Source of the DNA: Bacteroidota bacterium
GTDB lineage: Bacteria; Bacteroidota; Bacteroidia; Chitinophagales; BACL12
NCBI GenBank assembly: GCA_016715425.1
Contig: JADKAC010000002.1
Coordinates: 309,501-373,500, forward strand
DNA: 64,000 nucleotides
Direction: 5' to 3'
Part shown: positions 25,575-33,671 of the stretch, piece by piece
Position numbering within the stretch: position 1 is the stretch's first letter
How the letters are laid out: every line of letters starts with the position of its first letter
Position numbers and translations under genes: made by a program
Notes under the pieces: generated by a model
Told to the model about the DNA's origin: nothing
What the model saw: only the letters and a program-made list of their open reading frames with translations
The model's database searches: none

Positions 25575-26383
25575 TGAAGCCAATAAATAGCAATACAAAA
25601 ATTGCGGTTGTATTAAAAGAAAATCCCGATGCATTAGAAGCAATTATAAGTTTATCTCCCAAGTTTAATAAACTTCGAAATCCATTGTTGCGCAAATTAA
25701 TGGCAGCTCGTACTTCTATCGGTATGGCAAGTAAAGTGGGAGGTTGTTCTGTAAATGATTTTTTTAATAAGTTGGAACCATTGGGATTTACTATTGACAG
25801 AGAATTACCTATGGAAGAAGTTTCAAAACAAAATAATATTCCGGAGTTTATGCAAAATATTTCAACAGATAAAGTGGTGGAGTTAGATGTGCGTGCTGAT
25901 ATTGAATCAGGCAAAGATCCGCTGACTTTAATTATGAATGCAGTGAAGCAATTGAAACAAGGTCAGATACTAAAACTCATCAATAGTTTTGAGCCATTTC
26001 CATTAATTCAATTGTTGGGAAAACAAGGATTTGAATCGCATGTGGAAACCATAAACGACAATCTGGTTTATACGTATTTTTATAAGCAAGATGGTAATGA
26101 AATTAAAGTTGTAGATCCTTCAAAAGCAACCGAAGGTTGGGATGAAATGATGCAACATTATGCAGGCAAACTTGAAACTGTGGATGTGCGTCAATTAGAA
26201 ATGCCTTTACCTATGCTTACTATTTTAGAAGCTTTAGATACACTTCCAAATGATAACGCATTATATGTAATTCACAAGCGTATTCCGGTATTTCTTCTGC
26301 CTGAATTAACCGAGCGCAAATTTGAATATCGCATTAAGGAAGTGGGTGATGGTGAAGTGTATCTTTTAATTTATAAAGGATAA
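25574..26383 (+). CDS. DUF1858 and twin DUF2249 domain protein
   Basis: A 269-residue cytoplasmic protein starting at GTG 25574, which overlaps the preceding TAG by one base. Residues about 5-70 resemble DUF1858 (VVLKENPDALEAIISLSPKFNKLRNPLLRK with GCSVNDF), and residues about 95-170 and 195-268 are two DUF2249 copies (VVELDVRADIESGKDPL and LETVDVRQLEMPLPMLTILEAL). DUF2249 has a TusA/SirA-like fold, and ric also carries one copy. The function is unknown, although repeated occurrence with Ric and Rrf2 suggests handling of sulfur, NO or electron carriers. Confidence 0.83.
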   Translation: MKPINSNTKIAVVLKENPDALEAIISLSPKFNKLRNPLLRKLMAARTSIGMASKVGGCSVNDFFNKLEPLGFTIDRELPMEEVSKQNNIPEFMQNISTDKVVELDVRADIESGKDPLTLIMNAVKQLKQGQILKLINSFEPFPLIQLLGKQGFESHVETINDNLVYTYFYKQDGNEIKVVDPSKATEGWDEMMQHYAGKLETVDVRQLEMPLPMLTILEALDTLPNDNALYVIHKRIPVFLLPELTERKFEYRIKEVGDGEVYLLIYKG

Positions 26384-26384
26384 T

Positions 26385-27677
26385 ATGTTTGGGCCCGGTT
26401 TCGGTTCGAATAAAGTAAAGAATACTTCTTATAAAGTGGTATTGCCTTTTTATGTTTATGGCGCATTATCGTTTCTTGCTTCCATGATTTTGTTGCTTAC
26501 TTCAACCACTGCGTTTACTTCCCATTATTTTAGTCCGCACTTATTGGCAATTACACATATTATGGCTTTAGGCTGGGGAACAATGATTATTCTAGGAGCA
26601 AGCCATCAGTTAGTTCCTGTGTTAATTGAATCAAAACTTTATAGCAATAAACTCGCATATACTTCCTTCGTACTTTCTGCAATAGGAATACCACTGCTGG
26701 TGTATGGATTATATATTTTTGATATGACTTGGCCGGCTAAATGGGGTGGACGATTTGTGGTGTTGGGCATGCTTGCGTATCTAATTAACATTGCCGTGAG
26801 TATAATAAAAAGCAAGAATGAAAATGTGCATGCGGTCTTTGTTTTTACAGCTACTTTCTGGTTATTTCTAACAGCATTTTTAGGATTGGCGCAGGTATAT
26901 AATTTCACTGCTTTTATATTACCGGCAGATTCAGTGCATTACCTTGCGCTGCATGCACATGCTGGAATTATCGGTTGGTTTCTTTTATTAATCATTGGAG
27001 TTGCATCCCGATTAATTCCCATGTTTTTAATTTCAAAATATCACAATGTAAAAATCTTATGGGTGATTTATTTTTTATTAAATACCGCTTTAGTTGGATT
27101 TATATTATTGTTTTTTTATTCTGATTATAAAGCGCTTAATTTCCTTCCTGTTGTAGCTGCATTTATTGGTATCCTGTTATTTATTCGCTATTGTTATAAT
27201 GCCTACAAACAACGCATAAGAAAACAAGTGGATGAACAAGTAAAATTATCCTTACTCTCCGTAGTTATGCTGATGCTTCCTGTTTTACTTTTAGTAATTG
27301 TATTGATTTTTTTAATGGCAACATCCGGTGAAAAAATCAATCTGATTCTTACTTATGGCTTTCTTATTTTCTTTGGTTGGATTACTGCAATTATTTTGGG
27401 CATGACATTTAAAACACTTCCATTTATTGTATGGAATAAAGTATATCATCATCGATCCGGTTTAGGTAAAACTCCCAACCCAAAAGATCTTTTTAACAAC
27501 ACAATTTTTAAGATGATGAGTGTTGTATATATAGCCGGTTTAATAATATTTGTTATTGGAATTTTAATCAGCAATATACTGCTGTTAAAAGCTGGCGCAA
27601 TCTTCCTGTTGTTAACTGCTATTTTATACAACTGGAATGTATTAAACGTAATGACGCATAAACCAAAAATGCTATGA
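26385..27677 (+). CDS. Heme-copper oxidase subunit I-like / NnrS-like membrane protein
   Basis: A 430-residue protein with about 12 hydrophobic helices. Histidines in ITHIMALGWGTMIILGASHQLVPVL (about 60-85) and HYLALHAHAGIIGWFLLLIIGVASRLIPMFL (about 184-215) are spaced as in heme/copper-binding helices of oxidase subunit I and NnrS proteins. NnrS is a heme-copper membrane protein linked to NO tolerance. It is shorter than NorB or CcoN (450-500) and I see no partner NorC gene. Possible roles are NO reduction, NO sensing, or metal binding. It starts 1 bp after the upstream gene and overlaps the next by 4 bases. Confidence 0.72.
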   Translation: MFGPGFGSNKVKNTSYKVVLPFYVYGALSFLASMILLLTSTTAFTSHYFSPHLLAITHIMALGWGTMIILGASHQLVPVLIESKLYSNKLAYTSFVLSAIGIPLLVYGLYIFDMTWPAKWGGRFVVLGMLAYLINIAVSIIKSKNENVHAVFVFTATFWLFLTAFLGLAQVYNFTAFILPADSVHYLALHAHAGIIGWFLLLIIGVASRLIPMFLISKYHNVKILWVIYFLLNTALVGFILLFFYSDYKALNFLPVVAAFIGILLFIRYCYNAYKQRIRKQVDEQVKLSLLSVVMLMLPVLLLVIVLIFLMATSGEKINLILTYGFLIFFGWITAIILGMTFKTLPFIVWNKVYHHRSGLGKTPNPKDLFNNTIFKMMSVVYIAGLIIFVIGILISNILLLKAGAIFLLLTAILYNWNVLNVMTHKPKML

Positions 27678-27997
27678 CAGTAATTACAAATAATAATATT
27701 AAAAGTACAATTGCACTTGGTGCATTACATAATGTTTTAGATCCGGAAATCGGATTAAATGTGGTTGATCTTGGTTTGATATATCAATTGGATTTTGATG
27801 AAGAAAACAAAAAGATAATTTGCAACATGACCTTGACTACACAATTCTGTCCGATGGGAGAATCCATTACAGATGGAGTTACAAATGCATTGCAGTATTC
27901 ATTTGCTGAATATAAAATTGAAGTGGAATTAACTTTCGATCCACCCTGGGGACCTGACATGATATCGGAAGAAGGAAAAATATTTTTAAATAGATAA
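27674..27997 (+). CDS. MIP18/DUF59 family metal-sulfur cluster protein
   Basis: A 107-residue cytoplasmic protein of the DUF59/MIP18 family, which assists iron-sulfur cluster assembly and maturation (SufT, PaaD, Cia2 relatives). The characteristic VLDPEIGLNVVDLGLIYQL (about 18-36) and the conserved Cys in LTTQFCPMGESI are present. Its ATG overlaps the previous TGA by four bases (ATGA), so translation is coupled. In a cluster with Ric and an NsrR-like regulator it probably helps restore iron-sulfur proteins after nitrosative damage. Confidence 0.9.
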   Translation: MTVITNNNIKSTIALGALHNVLDPEIGLNVVDLGLIYQLDFDEENKKIICNMTLTTQFCPMGESITDGVTNALQYSFAEYKIEVELTFDPPWGPDMISEEGKIFLNR

Positions 27998-27999
27998 CA

Positions 28000-28431
28000 A
28001 TGCTGAGTCTCACATGTAAAACAGCAATTAAAGCAGTGATATATCTGGCCTCTAAATTTGAATCTGGAGAAAAGGCGGGTATAAAAGAAATAGCTGAATT
28101 TATTGATGCAAGCGAACATACAGTTGGGAAGATATTGCAGACACTAGTAAGAGAAAAAGTGATTCATAGTTCAAAAGGACCCACCGGTGGATTTTATATA
28201 AATGCAGATCAAAAGAATCAACCAATTATAAATGTGGTTGCTGCTATTGATGGTAAGGATGTTTTTAATCACTGCGGTTTAGGTTTAAGTAAATGCTCAG
28301 AAACACATCCTTGTCCTATACATGATGATTACAAACAAGTAAGATCTCTCTTTGAAAATATATGTATAGAAAAAAAAATAAGCGACCTATGCGCCCCTGT
28401 AAATAATGGTCTGGCTTATTTGGTAGGTTGA
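28000..28431 (+). CDS. Rrf2-family regulator, NsrR-like
   Basis: A 143-residue winged-helix DNA-binding protein. The N-terminal helix-turn-helix is TCKTAIKAVIYLASKFESGEKAGIKEIAEFIDASEHTVGKILQTL (about 4-48), followed by the wing SSKGPTGGFYI. Three Cys in HCGLGLSKCSETHPCPIH are spaced x6 and x5, resembling the iron-sulfur cluster site of NsrR/IscR (x5, x5 in well known members). It probably senses NO or iron-sulfur status and may bind the palindrome upstream of ric at 22704-22731. It starts 2 bp after the MIP18 gene, last in the cluster. Confidence 0.88.
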   Translation: MLSLTCKTAIKAVIYLASKFESGEKAGIKEIAEFIDASEHTVGKILQTLVREKVIHSSKGPTGGFYINADQKNQPIINVVAAIDGKDVFNHCGLGLSKCSETHPCPIHDDYKQVRSLFENICIEKKISDLCAPVNNGLAYLVG

Positions 28432-28698
28432 TGTAATTTAGATTGACAGGTACAATCTTTATTAATAATATAAATTTTGCAAAAGATGCAGATTCTTTGA
28501 AACATTAATAGTCTGAGCTTGCTAACAAATAATTTTTAACTTTAAGGTAGATACTTTAAAAAAGAATGGATTTTTAAAATACTAATCCAAAATATTTTTT
28601 TTATAAGTAACAGGCAATCGTTTCAGGCATTTCATATTTTACAAAACAAATTCATTCATTTAAAATTTACCCCTATGAGGTTACTAAAATTTATAATT

Positions 28699-30765
28699 AT
28701 GAAAAAAAATTACATGTTTTTAATATGCGTTATTAGCACAATTACTTCACAACATTTAAAGGCCCAATGCCCTCCTGGTGAAATGGACTTAAGGATAGAA
28801 GTTTCAACAGATGATTATGGATATGAAGGCTATTGGCAATTAATTCCATTTGGCAATGCATGTGGAACAGGCACTATTTGGGAGGGAGGAAATGATGTAC
28901 AAGTTGGCTGTTTAGGTGGTGGTGGTCAAGATGCAACTACTGCCTATGGATATGGTGATAATATTACAATTTCAGAATCTATTGGTTGTGTATCAGAAGG
29001 TACTTATGATTTAATTTATGTGGATGATTGGGGTGATGGCGGTATGACTTTTCATATAGTTTTAGATAACATTTTCCCAATGTATCATTTTATGGGAATG
29101 GGAGCCGGAAATACTTTTACGTTTGAAGTAACTCCTCCTTTAGATTATGATGCGAGTATTACAGCTATTAGTACAAATGCATATGTAAATCCGGGGGATG
29201 TTACAATTTCCGGCACAGTTGCCAATTATAGCGCAAATACAATTACTTCATTTGAAGTAATGTATTCTATTGATGGTGGACCCGAAGTTTTATCCACTCT
29301 AACAGGATTAAATATTGCACCTTTTGAGCAGTATAGTTTTTCCCATCCTATAGTATGGAATGTAACAGAAAATGGTGATTATAATATTCTTCTGCAAACA
29401 GGAAAAATAAATGGCAATAACGACCTTAATATAGAAAATGACACCTTAAGTAAATTGATTATTGTTGGTGATCCAATCCCCAATATTATTGATGACTATT
29501 TCAATTTTGTAGAAGATTATATAGTAATAGGAAATGCTTCCGATGAAATAAATAATCCCACTGATCTTGATTTTCACCCGGTGCTTTCAGATTATCAACT
29601 TTGGATAACTAATAAAGGGACTATGGCTTCTGGCGGATCCACTGTAACATTTTGGGATGCCGGAAAACCAGATCAAACTTCATTGTGGAAACAGGATGGA
29701 AATGCATGGCACTTTATGTTGTTGCCAACATCAATAGCATTTAGTGAGAATACAAATTTCGCAACTGGTGTTGGAGCACAAGATGCAAATCACAGTGGGG
29801 GAACATTCACAGGGCCAACATTATGGAGCAGCGATATGGATATTTATGGTGAGCCTTCCGGAGGAAATGGAAGTCATATAGATATGCTGCATCAGAGTCC
29901 ATATACTATGGGTGTTTGTGCTGATGAACATAATGCGTTTTATGCATTTTGCGATTGGCATGGGCATATTCATTATTATGATTTTCAAAAAGATCATGGC
30001 CCGGGAAATGATGACCACGCCGATGGGATAGTAAGAAAATATACTGATTTTAGTATTGAAAAAATTAATGAAAACTTACCCTGCCATATTACTTTGGATA
30101 AGGAGAAAATTTGGTTATTTATTGTTGATGCAGGAAATGGTAGAATAATGAAATTAAATACAACAACCGGGAATATTATAGATGATTGGGCTCCTACTAA
30201 CGAACCACTTGAAGAGTCTACATCAGTAGTTGGTTGTGAGTATTACGAAATAGTTACAGAGGGATTGATTGAGCCTGTTGGAATTAGTGTAATTGATAAT
30301 TATATGTTGGTTAGCGATCATGCAAATGGCGATATTATTATATATGACCACACTACTGTTCCGGCTGTTGAATTAAAAAGATTACATACTGGCCGTACAG
30401 GATTAATGGGAATTACTTTAGGTCCTGATGGACATATTTGGTTTGTGGATCAGGATGAAAATGAATTAGTGAGAGTTGACCCCACAAACACAGTGGCTAT
30501 TAACGATTTAGATTTAAGTAAAAGCCTTACAGTTTATCCTAATCCCTCAAATGGAAATTTTCAAATATTGTTTGATAATAATTTAACACATTCAGACTTA
30601 CTCGTAAATGTTATAAATACATTAGGCGAGATAGTGTATTCCACATACAAAAATGAAGGTACAGTTTTACAAATTGATATTTCTTCTGTTTCGTCCGGGA
30701 CTTACATTCTCAATTTGATTTCTGATAAGGAAATAATTTCTAAGAATATTCTTATTATGAAATAA
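28699..30765 (+). CDS. Secreted propeller protein with His-rich stretch and T9SS sorting domain
   Basis: A 688-residue exported protein. I chose ATG 28699 (MKKNYMFLICVISTITSQHLKA signal peptide) over 28675. Residues about 24-150 form an acidic, Gly-rich N-terminal domain (GYGDNITISESIGCV, DDWGDGGMTFHI); about 155-260 is a CARDB-like beta domain; about 265-600 a beta propeller resembling NHL/SMP30-type (GITLGPDGHIWFVDQDENELVRVDP). A His/Asp-rich segment FCDWHGHIHYYDFQKDHGPGNDDHADG near residues 417-443 may bind metal. The end (VYPNPSNGNFQI...ILIMK) is a T9SS type A domain. Function unknown. Confidence 0.78.
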   Translation: MKKNYMFLICVISTITSQHLKAQCPPGEMDLRIEVSTDDYGYEGYWQLIPFGNACGTGTIWEGGNDVQVGCLGGGGQDATTAYGYGDNITISESIGCVSEGTYDLIYVDDWGDGGMTFHIVLDNIFPMYHFMGMGAGNTFTFEVTPPLDYDASITAISTNAYVNPGDVTISGTVANYSANTITSFEVMYSIDGGPEVLSTLTGLNIAPFEQYSFSHPIVWNVTENGDYNILLQTGKINGNNDLNIENDTLSKLIIVGDPIPNIIDDYFNFVEDYIVIGNASDEINNPTDLDFHPVLSDYQLWITNKGTMASGGSTVTFWDAGKPDQTSLWKQDGNAWHFMLLPTSIAFSENTNFATGVGAQDANHSGGTFTGPTLWSSDMDIYGEPSGGNGSHIDMLHQSPYTMGVCADEHNAFYAFCDWHGHIHYYDFQKDHGPGNDDHADGIVRKYTDFSIEKINENLPCHITLDKEKIWLFIVDAGNGRIMKLNTTTGNIIDDWAPTNEPLEESTSVVGCEYYEIVTEGLIEPVGISVIDNYMLVSDHANGDIIIYDHTTVPAVELKRLHTGRTGLMGITLGPDGHIWFVDQDENELVRVDPTNTVAINDLDLSKSLTVYPNPSNGNFQILFDNNLTHSDLLVNVINTLGEIVYSTYKNEGTVLQIDISSVSSGTYILNLISDKEIISKNILIMK

Positions 30766-30810
30766 AAAAAATTGATGAGTATATTATAGAATATAAATAT
30801 TAAAAATACT

Positions 30811-30841
30811 AAAATCGGCAGGTCAATTACCTGCCGATTTT
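30811..30841. terminator. Bidirectional terminator hairpin
   Basis: A perfect 13-bp stem (AAAATCGGCAGGT / ACCTGCCGATTTT) with the five-base loop CAATT, with A-rich and T-rich flanks on both sides. It lies 46 bases after the T9SS protein stop codon and can serve the leftward remnant at 30969 from the other side. Confidence 0.8.
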
Positions 30842-30968
30842 CATTATTCATTTAATTGATTTATAGAACCACCAAAACGGAACTCCTACATGGATATTCT
30901 TATCAAACTTCCAAATGCATTAATATCTTATTCATTTAAAATATAAACTTAATATCAGAACCTCCACT

Positions 30969-31193
30969 TTATTTTATTACCACCAACTTCTCATAGATAG
31001 AAAAATCACCTTGCTTCAGGCATACTACATAAATTCCATTTGAGATAATGTTTTGATCTAAGATTATTAAATCTTGTGTTATAAAAATATTACTTGCATT
31101 ATAAAATTCATTTTTAACTAATGAACCTTTTAAGTTGGAAATAGAAATTTTCCTATTCATGAATTTCCACTGAACTATGTTGGCCATGTTCAT
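30969..31193 (-). pseudogene. Remnant of a T9SS C-terminal sorting domain
   Basis: A 74-codon leftward frame whose last 60 residues look like the second half of a T9SS type A sorting domain (ISISNLKGSLV, then ISNGIYVVCLKQGDF and KLVVIK at the end). There is no signal peptide, cargo domain or PNP motif. Its first 41 bases overlap the end of the stress protein gene at 31153. It is best read as the tail of a lost secreted-protein gene; whether it is still translated is doubtful. Confidence 0.55.
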
Positions 31194-31653
31194 CTAAAAT
31201 TCTTTTTGCTTCTTCCATTTTATCCCGGTTTCCCTGCACTAATAATAAATGCTTTCCGGCTTTTAATTCGGCATCATATTTTTCTTCATGATGTTTTTTA
31301 ATTCCGGGAATAGAAAGTGCTCCGATAATTGTTCCGGCTATTACACCAAAATCTACTCCGGCCACAATACCCACTAATGCCCCGGCACCAAACAGAAATC
31401 CTAAACCGGGAATTGCAATAATTCCTAAGCCGGTAAGCGCTCCCAATGCCCCACCGATGGTAAGACCTGCCCCCACTTCAGCGGCAGCAGTAACAGTGAT
31501 TTTCTTTTCCTGTTCTTGCGCCTCTTCATGAGTATCCTTCTTATGCCAGATTACAGATATTTCTTTGTTAGAAAAATGATGTTCTTTTAATTTTTTAATT
31601 ACATCTAATACTTGCTTTTCAGTATCATAAACGCCAATAGTTGTAGCTTTCAT
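31153..31653 (-). CDS. General stress protein 17M-like protein with Gly-rich membrane region
   Basis: A 166-residue protein. Residues 1-42 (ATTIGVYDTEKQVLDVIKKLKEHHFSNKEISVIW) match the YflT/GspM-type N-terminal stress domain. Residues about 58-118 are a long Gly/Ala/Leu-rich hydrophobic stretch (GAGLTIGGALGALTGLG, GLGFLFGAGALVG, GVIAGTIIGAL) that probably inserts in a membrane as two or more helices. The C-terminal part (HLLLVQGNRDKMEEAKRILDEHGQ) resembles a small ferredoxin-like fold. Probably part of a general envelope-stress response with the YtxH and Holin-X genes nearby. Confidence 0.75.
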   Translation of the reverse strand: MKATTIGVYDTEKQVLDVIKKLKEHHFSNKEISVIWHKKDTHEEAQEQEKKITVTAAAEVGAGLTIGGALGALTGLGIIAIPGLGFLFGAGALVGIVAGVDFGVIAGTIIGALSIPGIKKHHEEKYDAELKAGKHLLLVQGNRDKMEEAKRILDEHGQHSSVEIHE

Positions 31654-31810
31654 TTTTACTTAAATTATTTAATTATAAAAACAAGACAGCGTATATTATG
31701 TTTATTGTACTTAAATAATAATCATAATTAAAATACCTCGTATAACAGTTTCATTTCTATTATTTAGAAATTATTGTAATTTTTAATTAACATTGAAAAG
31801 TAAATTAATT

Positions 31811-32296
31811 ATGGAAAATATATTTATTAATACAGCAGCACTATTGCAATCCCTACATTTTAATATTGTGAATGAAGATTGCCACAGACCATGGGGTGGA
31901 TTTTTTGTGATTGATGATTCTCAGGCTGAAAAATTTGCAAAACATTTTTTCCCGGAAGAAAATTTTAATACGTTGCAAAATGCAGGTAAACTCAGTCCTA
32001 AAATTTTAATGGTGGCTCCGGGTAAAAGACTAAGTTGGCAATATCATAATCGTCGATCTGAAATATGGCGATGTGTAGATGGTGATGTTGCTGTAGCATT
32101 CAGCGATACAGATAAAGAATTACATCAACGCATTTTAAAATCGGGGGATATCATCTCTTTACCCAAAGGTAAACGTCATCGTTTAATTGGATTAAATAAT
32201 TGGGGAGTAGTTGCTGAAATATGGCAACACACAAATGAATCGCAGCCGTCAGATGAAGAGGATATAGTGCGATTGCAAGATGATTTTGGTCGTTAA
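31811..32296 (+). CDS. Cupin-domain protein, phosphomannose isomerase type II-like
   Basis: A 161-residue single-domain cupin. Conserved elements are RPWGGFFVIDD near 28-38, KILMVAPGKRLSWQYHNRRSEIWRCVDGDV (about 66-95), and the His in PKGKRHRLIG. The pattern resembles the C-terminal cupin of mannose-1-phosphate guanylyltransferase/isomerase, so a sugar phosphate may be the substrate; metal binding by His and Glu is likely. I use ATG 31811; a TTG 18 bases upstream is less likely. Its TAA overlaps the opposite-strand TAA of the next gene in the shared TTAA at 32293-32296. Confidence 0.78.
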   Translation: MENIFINTAALLQSLHFNIVNEDCHRPWGGFFVIDDSQAEKFAKHFFPEENFNTLQNAGKLSPKILMVAPGKRLSWQYHNRRSEIWRCVDGDVAVAFSDTDKELHQRILKSGDIISLPKGKRHRLIGLNNWGVVAEIWQHTNESQPSDEEDIVRLQDDFGR

Positions 32297-32667
32297 AAAA
32301 TTGTAGGATTTTCTTCTATGGAGATAGGCTCAATAATTTCTATTCGCTTATTCTTTTTGTTAAATAAGTTTTTTATCCCTTTACCTATTATTGAAATAAC
32401 AGGCGGGGCAATAGCAAGAATTTTCGGAGCTTTAGTTCTCATTACTCCAACAGCTAATAAAGCACTACCAGCGAGTAATAATCCACCGGGATTCTGAGAT
32501 TTAAAGATTTTATTTACAAAGAAATCTTTTGCAGTTTCTTTTATGAAACTACCATCTGTAACTGTTGATTGAATATTTTCCCAACCATTTTTCAATTCAG
32601 ATTCTAGTTCCAATTGTCTTATTTCAAGCTGCTGTTTTCTTGCCGTCAACCGATTCATGCTTCTCAT
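32293..32667 (-). CDS. Small membrane-associated protein, envelope stress cluster
   Basis: About 124 residues from the Met at 32667 (a further Met at 32658 is possible); the frame is open upstream to 32721, but there it is only poly-Lys from the overlapping gene. The N-terminal half is a charged helix (TARKQQLEIRQLELESELKNGWENIQ), the middle has a hydrophobic Ala/Leu stretch (GGLLLAGSALLAVGVM), and a second (ILAIAPPVISIIGKGI). No family recognised with certainty. It overlaps the Holin-X gene end by about 40 bases, indicating co-translation. Confidence 0.6.
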   Translation of the reverse strand: MRSMNRLTARKQQLEIRQLELESELKNGWENIQSTVTDGSFIKETAKDFFVNKIFKSQNPGGLLLAGSALLAVGVMRTKAPKILAIAPPVISIIGKGIKNLFNKKNKRIEIIEPISIEENPTIF

Positions 32668-33034
32668 CTTGGTTTTCTTTTTCTTGTTCTTTTTCTTCTT
32701 CTTTTTCAAAGTAATTATCAATAATCATATCCTCCACCGGGTATTTAATCCATGCATTCTTTTTTACTATTACAATAATAAACAACAGTAAATAAAATAA
32801 ACCGGTTGCCAGAAATCCCCAATACCATGCACCCCAAATAGTACCGAGATAAAATGCAGCAGCTATGCTCAATAGCATCAGAGAAAATACTCCGATGCTA
32901 CTGATTATAACTGTCGCAATTAAACGTGAAGCTAACTTTGCATTTCGCTCTGTAAACTCCACCTTAAATAAATCAATCTTCAACTCCAGATATTCTCTGG
33001 CATTTTGAATCATGAGACTAATTGCATTTTTCAT
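32624..33034 (-). CDS. Holin-X/YqjE-like phage holin superfamily protein
   Basis: A 136-residue protein with an N-terminal amphipathic helix (LMIQNAREYLELKIDLFKVEFTERNAKLASRL), two hydrophobic helices (about 36-63 and 70-91), and a Lys/Glu-rich C terminus. This is the pattern of actinobacterial Holin-X/YqjE proteins, found with YtxH-type genes in envelope-stress operons rather than phage. It lies 40 bp after the YtxH gene on the same strand. No lysis function is implied. Confidence 0.75.
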   Translation of the reverse strand: MKNAISLMIQNAREYLELKIDLFKVEFTERNAKLASRLIATVIISSIGVFSLMLLSIAAAFYLGTIWGAWYWGFLATGLFYLLLFIIVIVKKNAWIKYPVEDMIIDNYFEKEEEKEQEKENQDEKHESVDGKKTAA

Positions 33035-33074
33035 TGATTATTGAATTTTAAAATCTTCAATTGAAGAATGTGTT

Positions 33075-33305
33075 TTAGTTATTGTAGATTTTTTCAGCAT
33101 GCTTGCGGACATCTTTCCGAATATCGGCAACCATTTCACCAGTTTCATTTGCTGTTGCTTTTATAGCATCACCATATTCTTTTGCTTTTCCTGCAAGTTT
33201 TTTTCTAGTTTCTTTTCCTTTCTTTGGAGCGAACAATACTCCAAGCGCTGCGCCTGCTGCTAATCCTGCTAACAAACCAAGTGCGATTTTTCCTGAATTT
33301 TTCAT
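33075..33305 (-). CDS. YtxH-domain protein
   Basis: A 76-residue protein with one N-terminal Gly/Ala-rich helix (KIALGLLAGLAAGAALGVLFAPKKGKETRKKL, about 6-37), which is the YtxH hallmark, followed by an amphipathic helix of the Lys/Ala/Glu type. YtxH proteins are general-stress membrane proteins of unknown mechanism. It is the first of three small envelope genes leftward (ytxH, holin-X, the 124-residue protein). Confidence 0.88.
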   Translation of the reverse strand: MKNSGKIALGLLAGLAAGAALGVLFAPKKGKETRKKLAGKAKEYGDAIKATANETGEMVADIRKDVRKHAEKIYNN

Positions 33306-33671
33306 ATTTTTTTTTATTTAGTTATTTAATTAATTATATACTTAATATACAAAAATTTATCCATCTATTCAAATCAATCTGAAAATACGTTTTCTAAGGT
33401 TGTTGTTTTCTTTTAATAAAAAGAATACGCCATTTCGTTATTTAAAAATTATCATCTGCAAAAAACCCTATTTAAAATACCCAATAACACAAAGTCAATT
33501 TTAAAATAATAATACATCTTTATAAATAAGTGTAAACAACACTTCAAGTGTTTCTATGAGGAATTCATACATCCGATTTAAAAACATCATAACATACTAA
33601 TTGTTTAAAATAATCCTCAAAAAAAATGTTGTAGTTTTCGTCATTCGCTTTTACAAACAAAACATAGCACT
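33306..33671. other. Divergent intergenic region with a perfect short palindrome
   Basis: No coding frame is supported. AACACTT-C-AAGTGTT (33538-33552) is a perfect 15-bp palindrome 120 bp upstream of the amidohydrolase start and may be an operator. No clear -7 box was found for either neighbour. Confidence 0.4.

Noticed and set aside
27784..28119. 111-residue minus-strand frame
   Set aside because: Antisense to the MIP18 and Rrf2 genes, both clearly coding.
32668..32721. N-terminal poly-Lys extension of the small envelope gene
   Set aside because: The Lys-rich stretch comes from the Glu/Lys codons of the overlapping Holin-X gene read in another frame; Met at 32667 is a better start.
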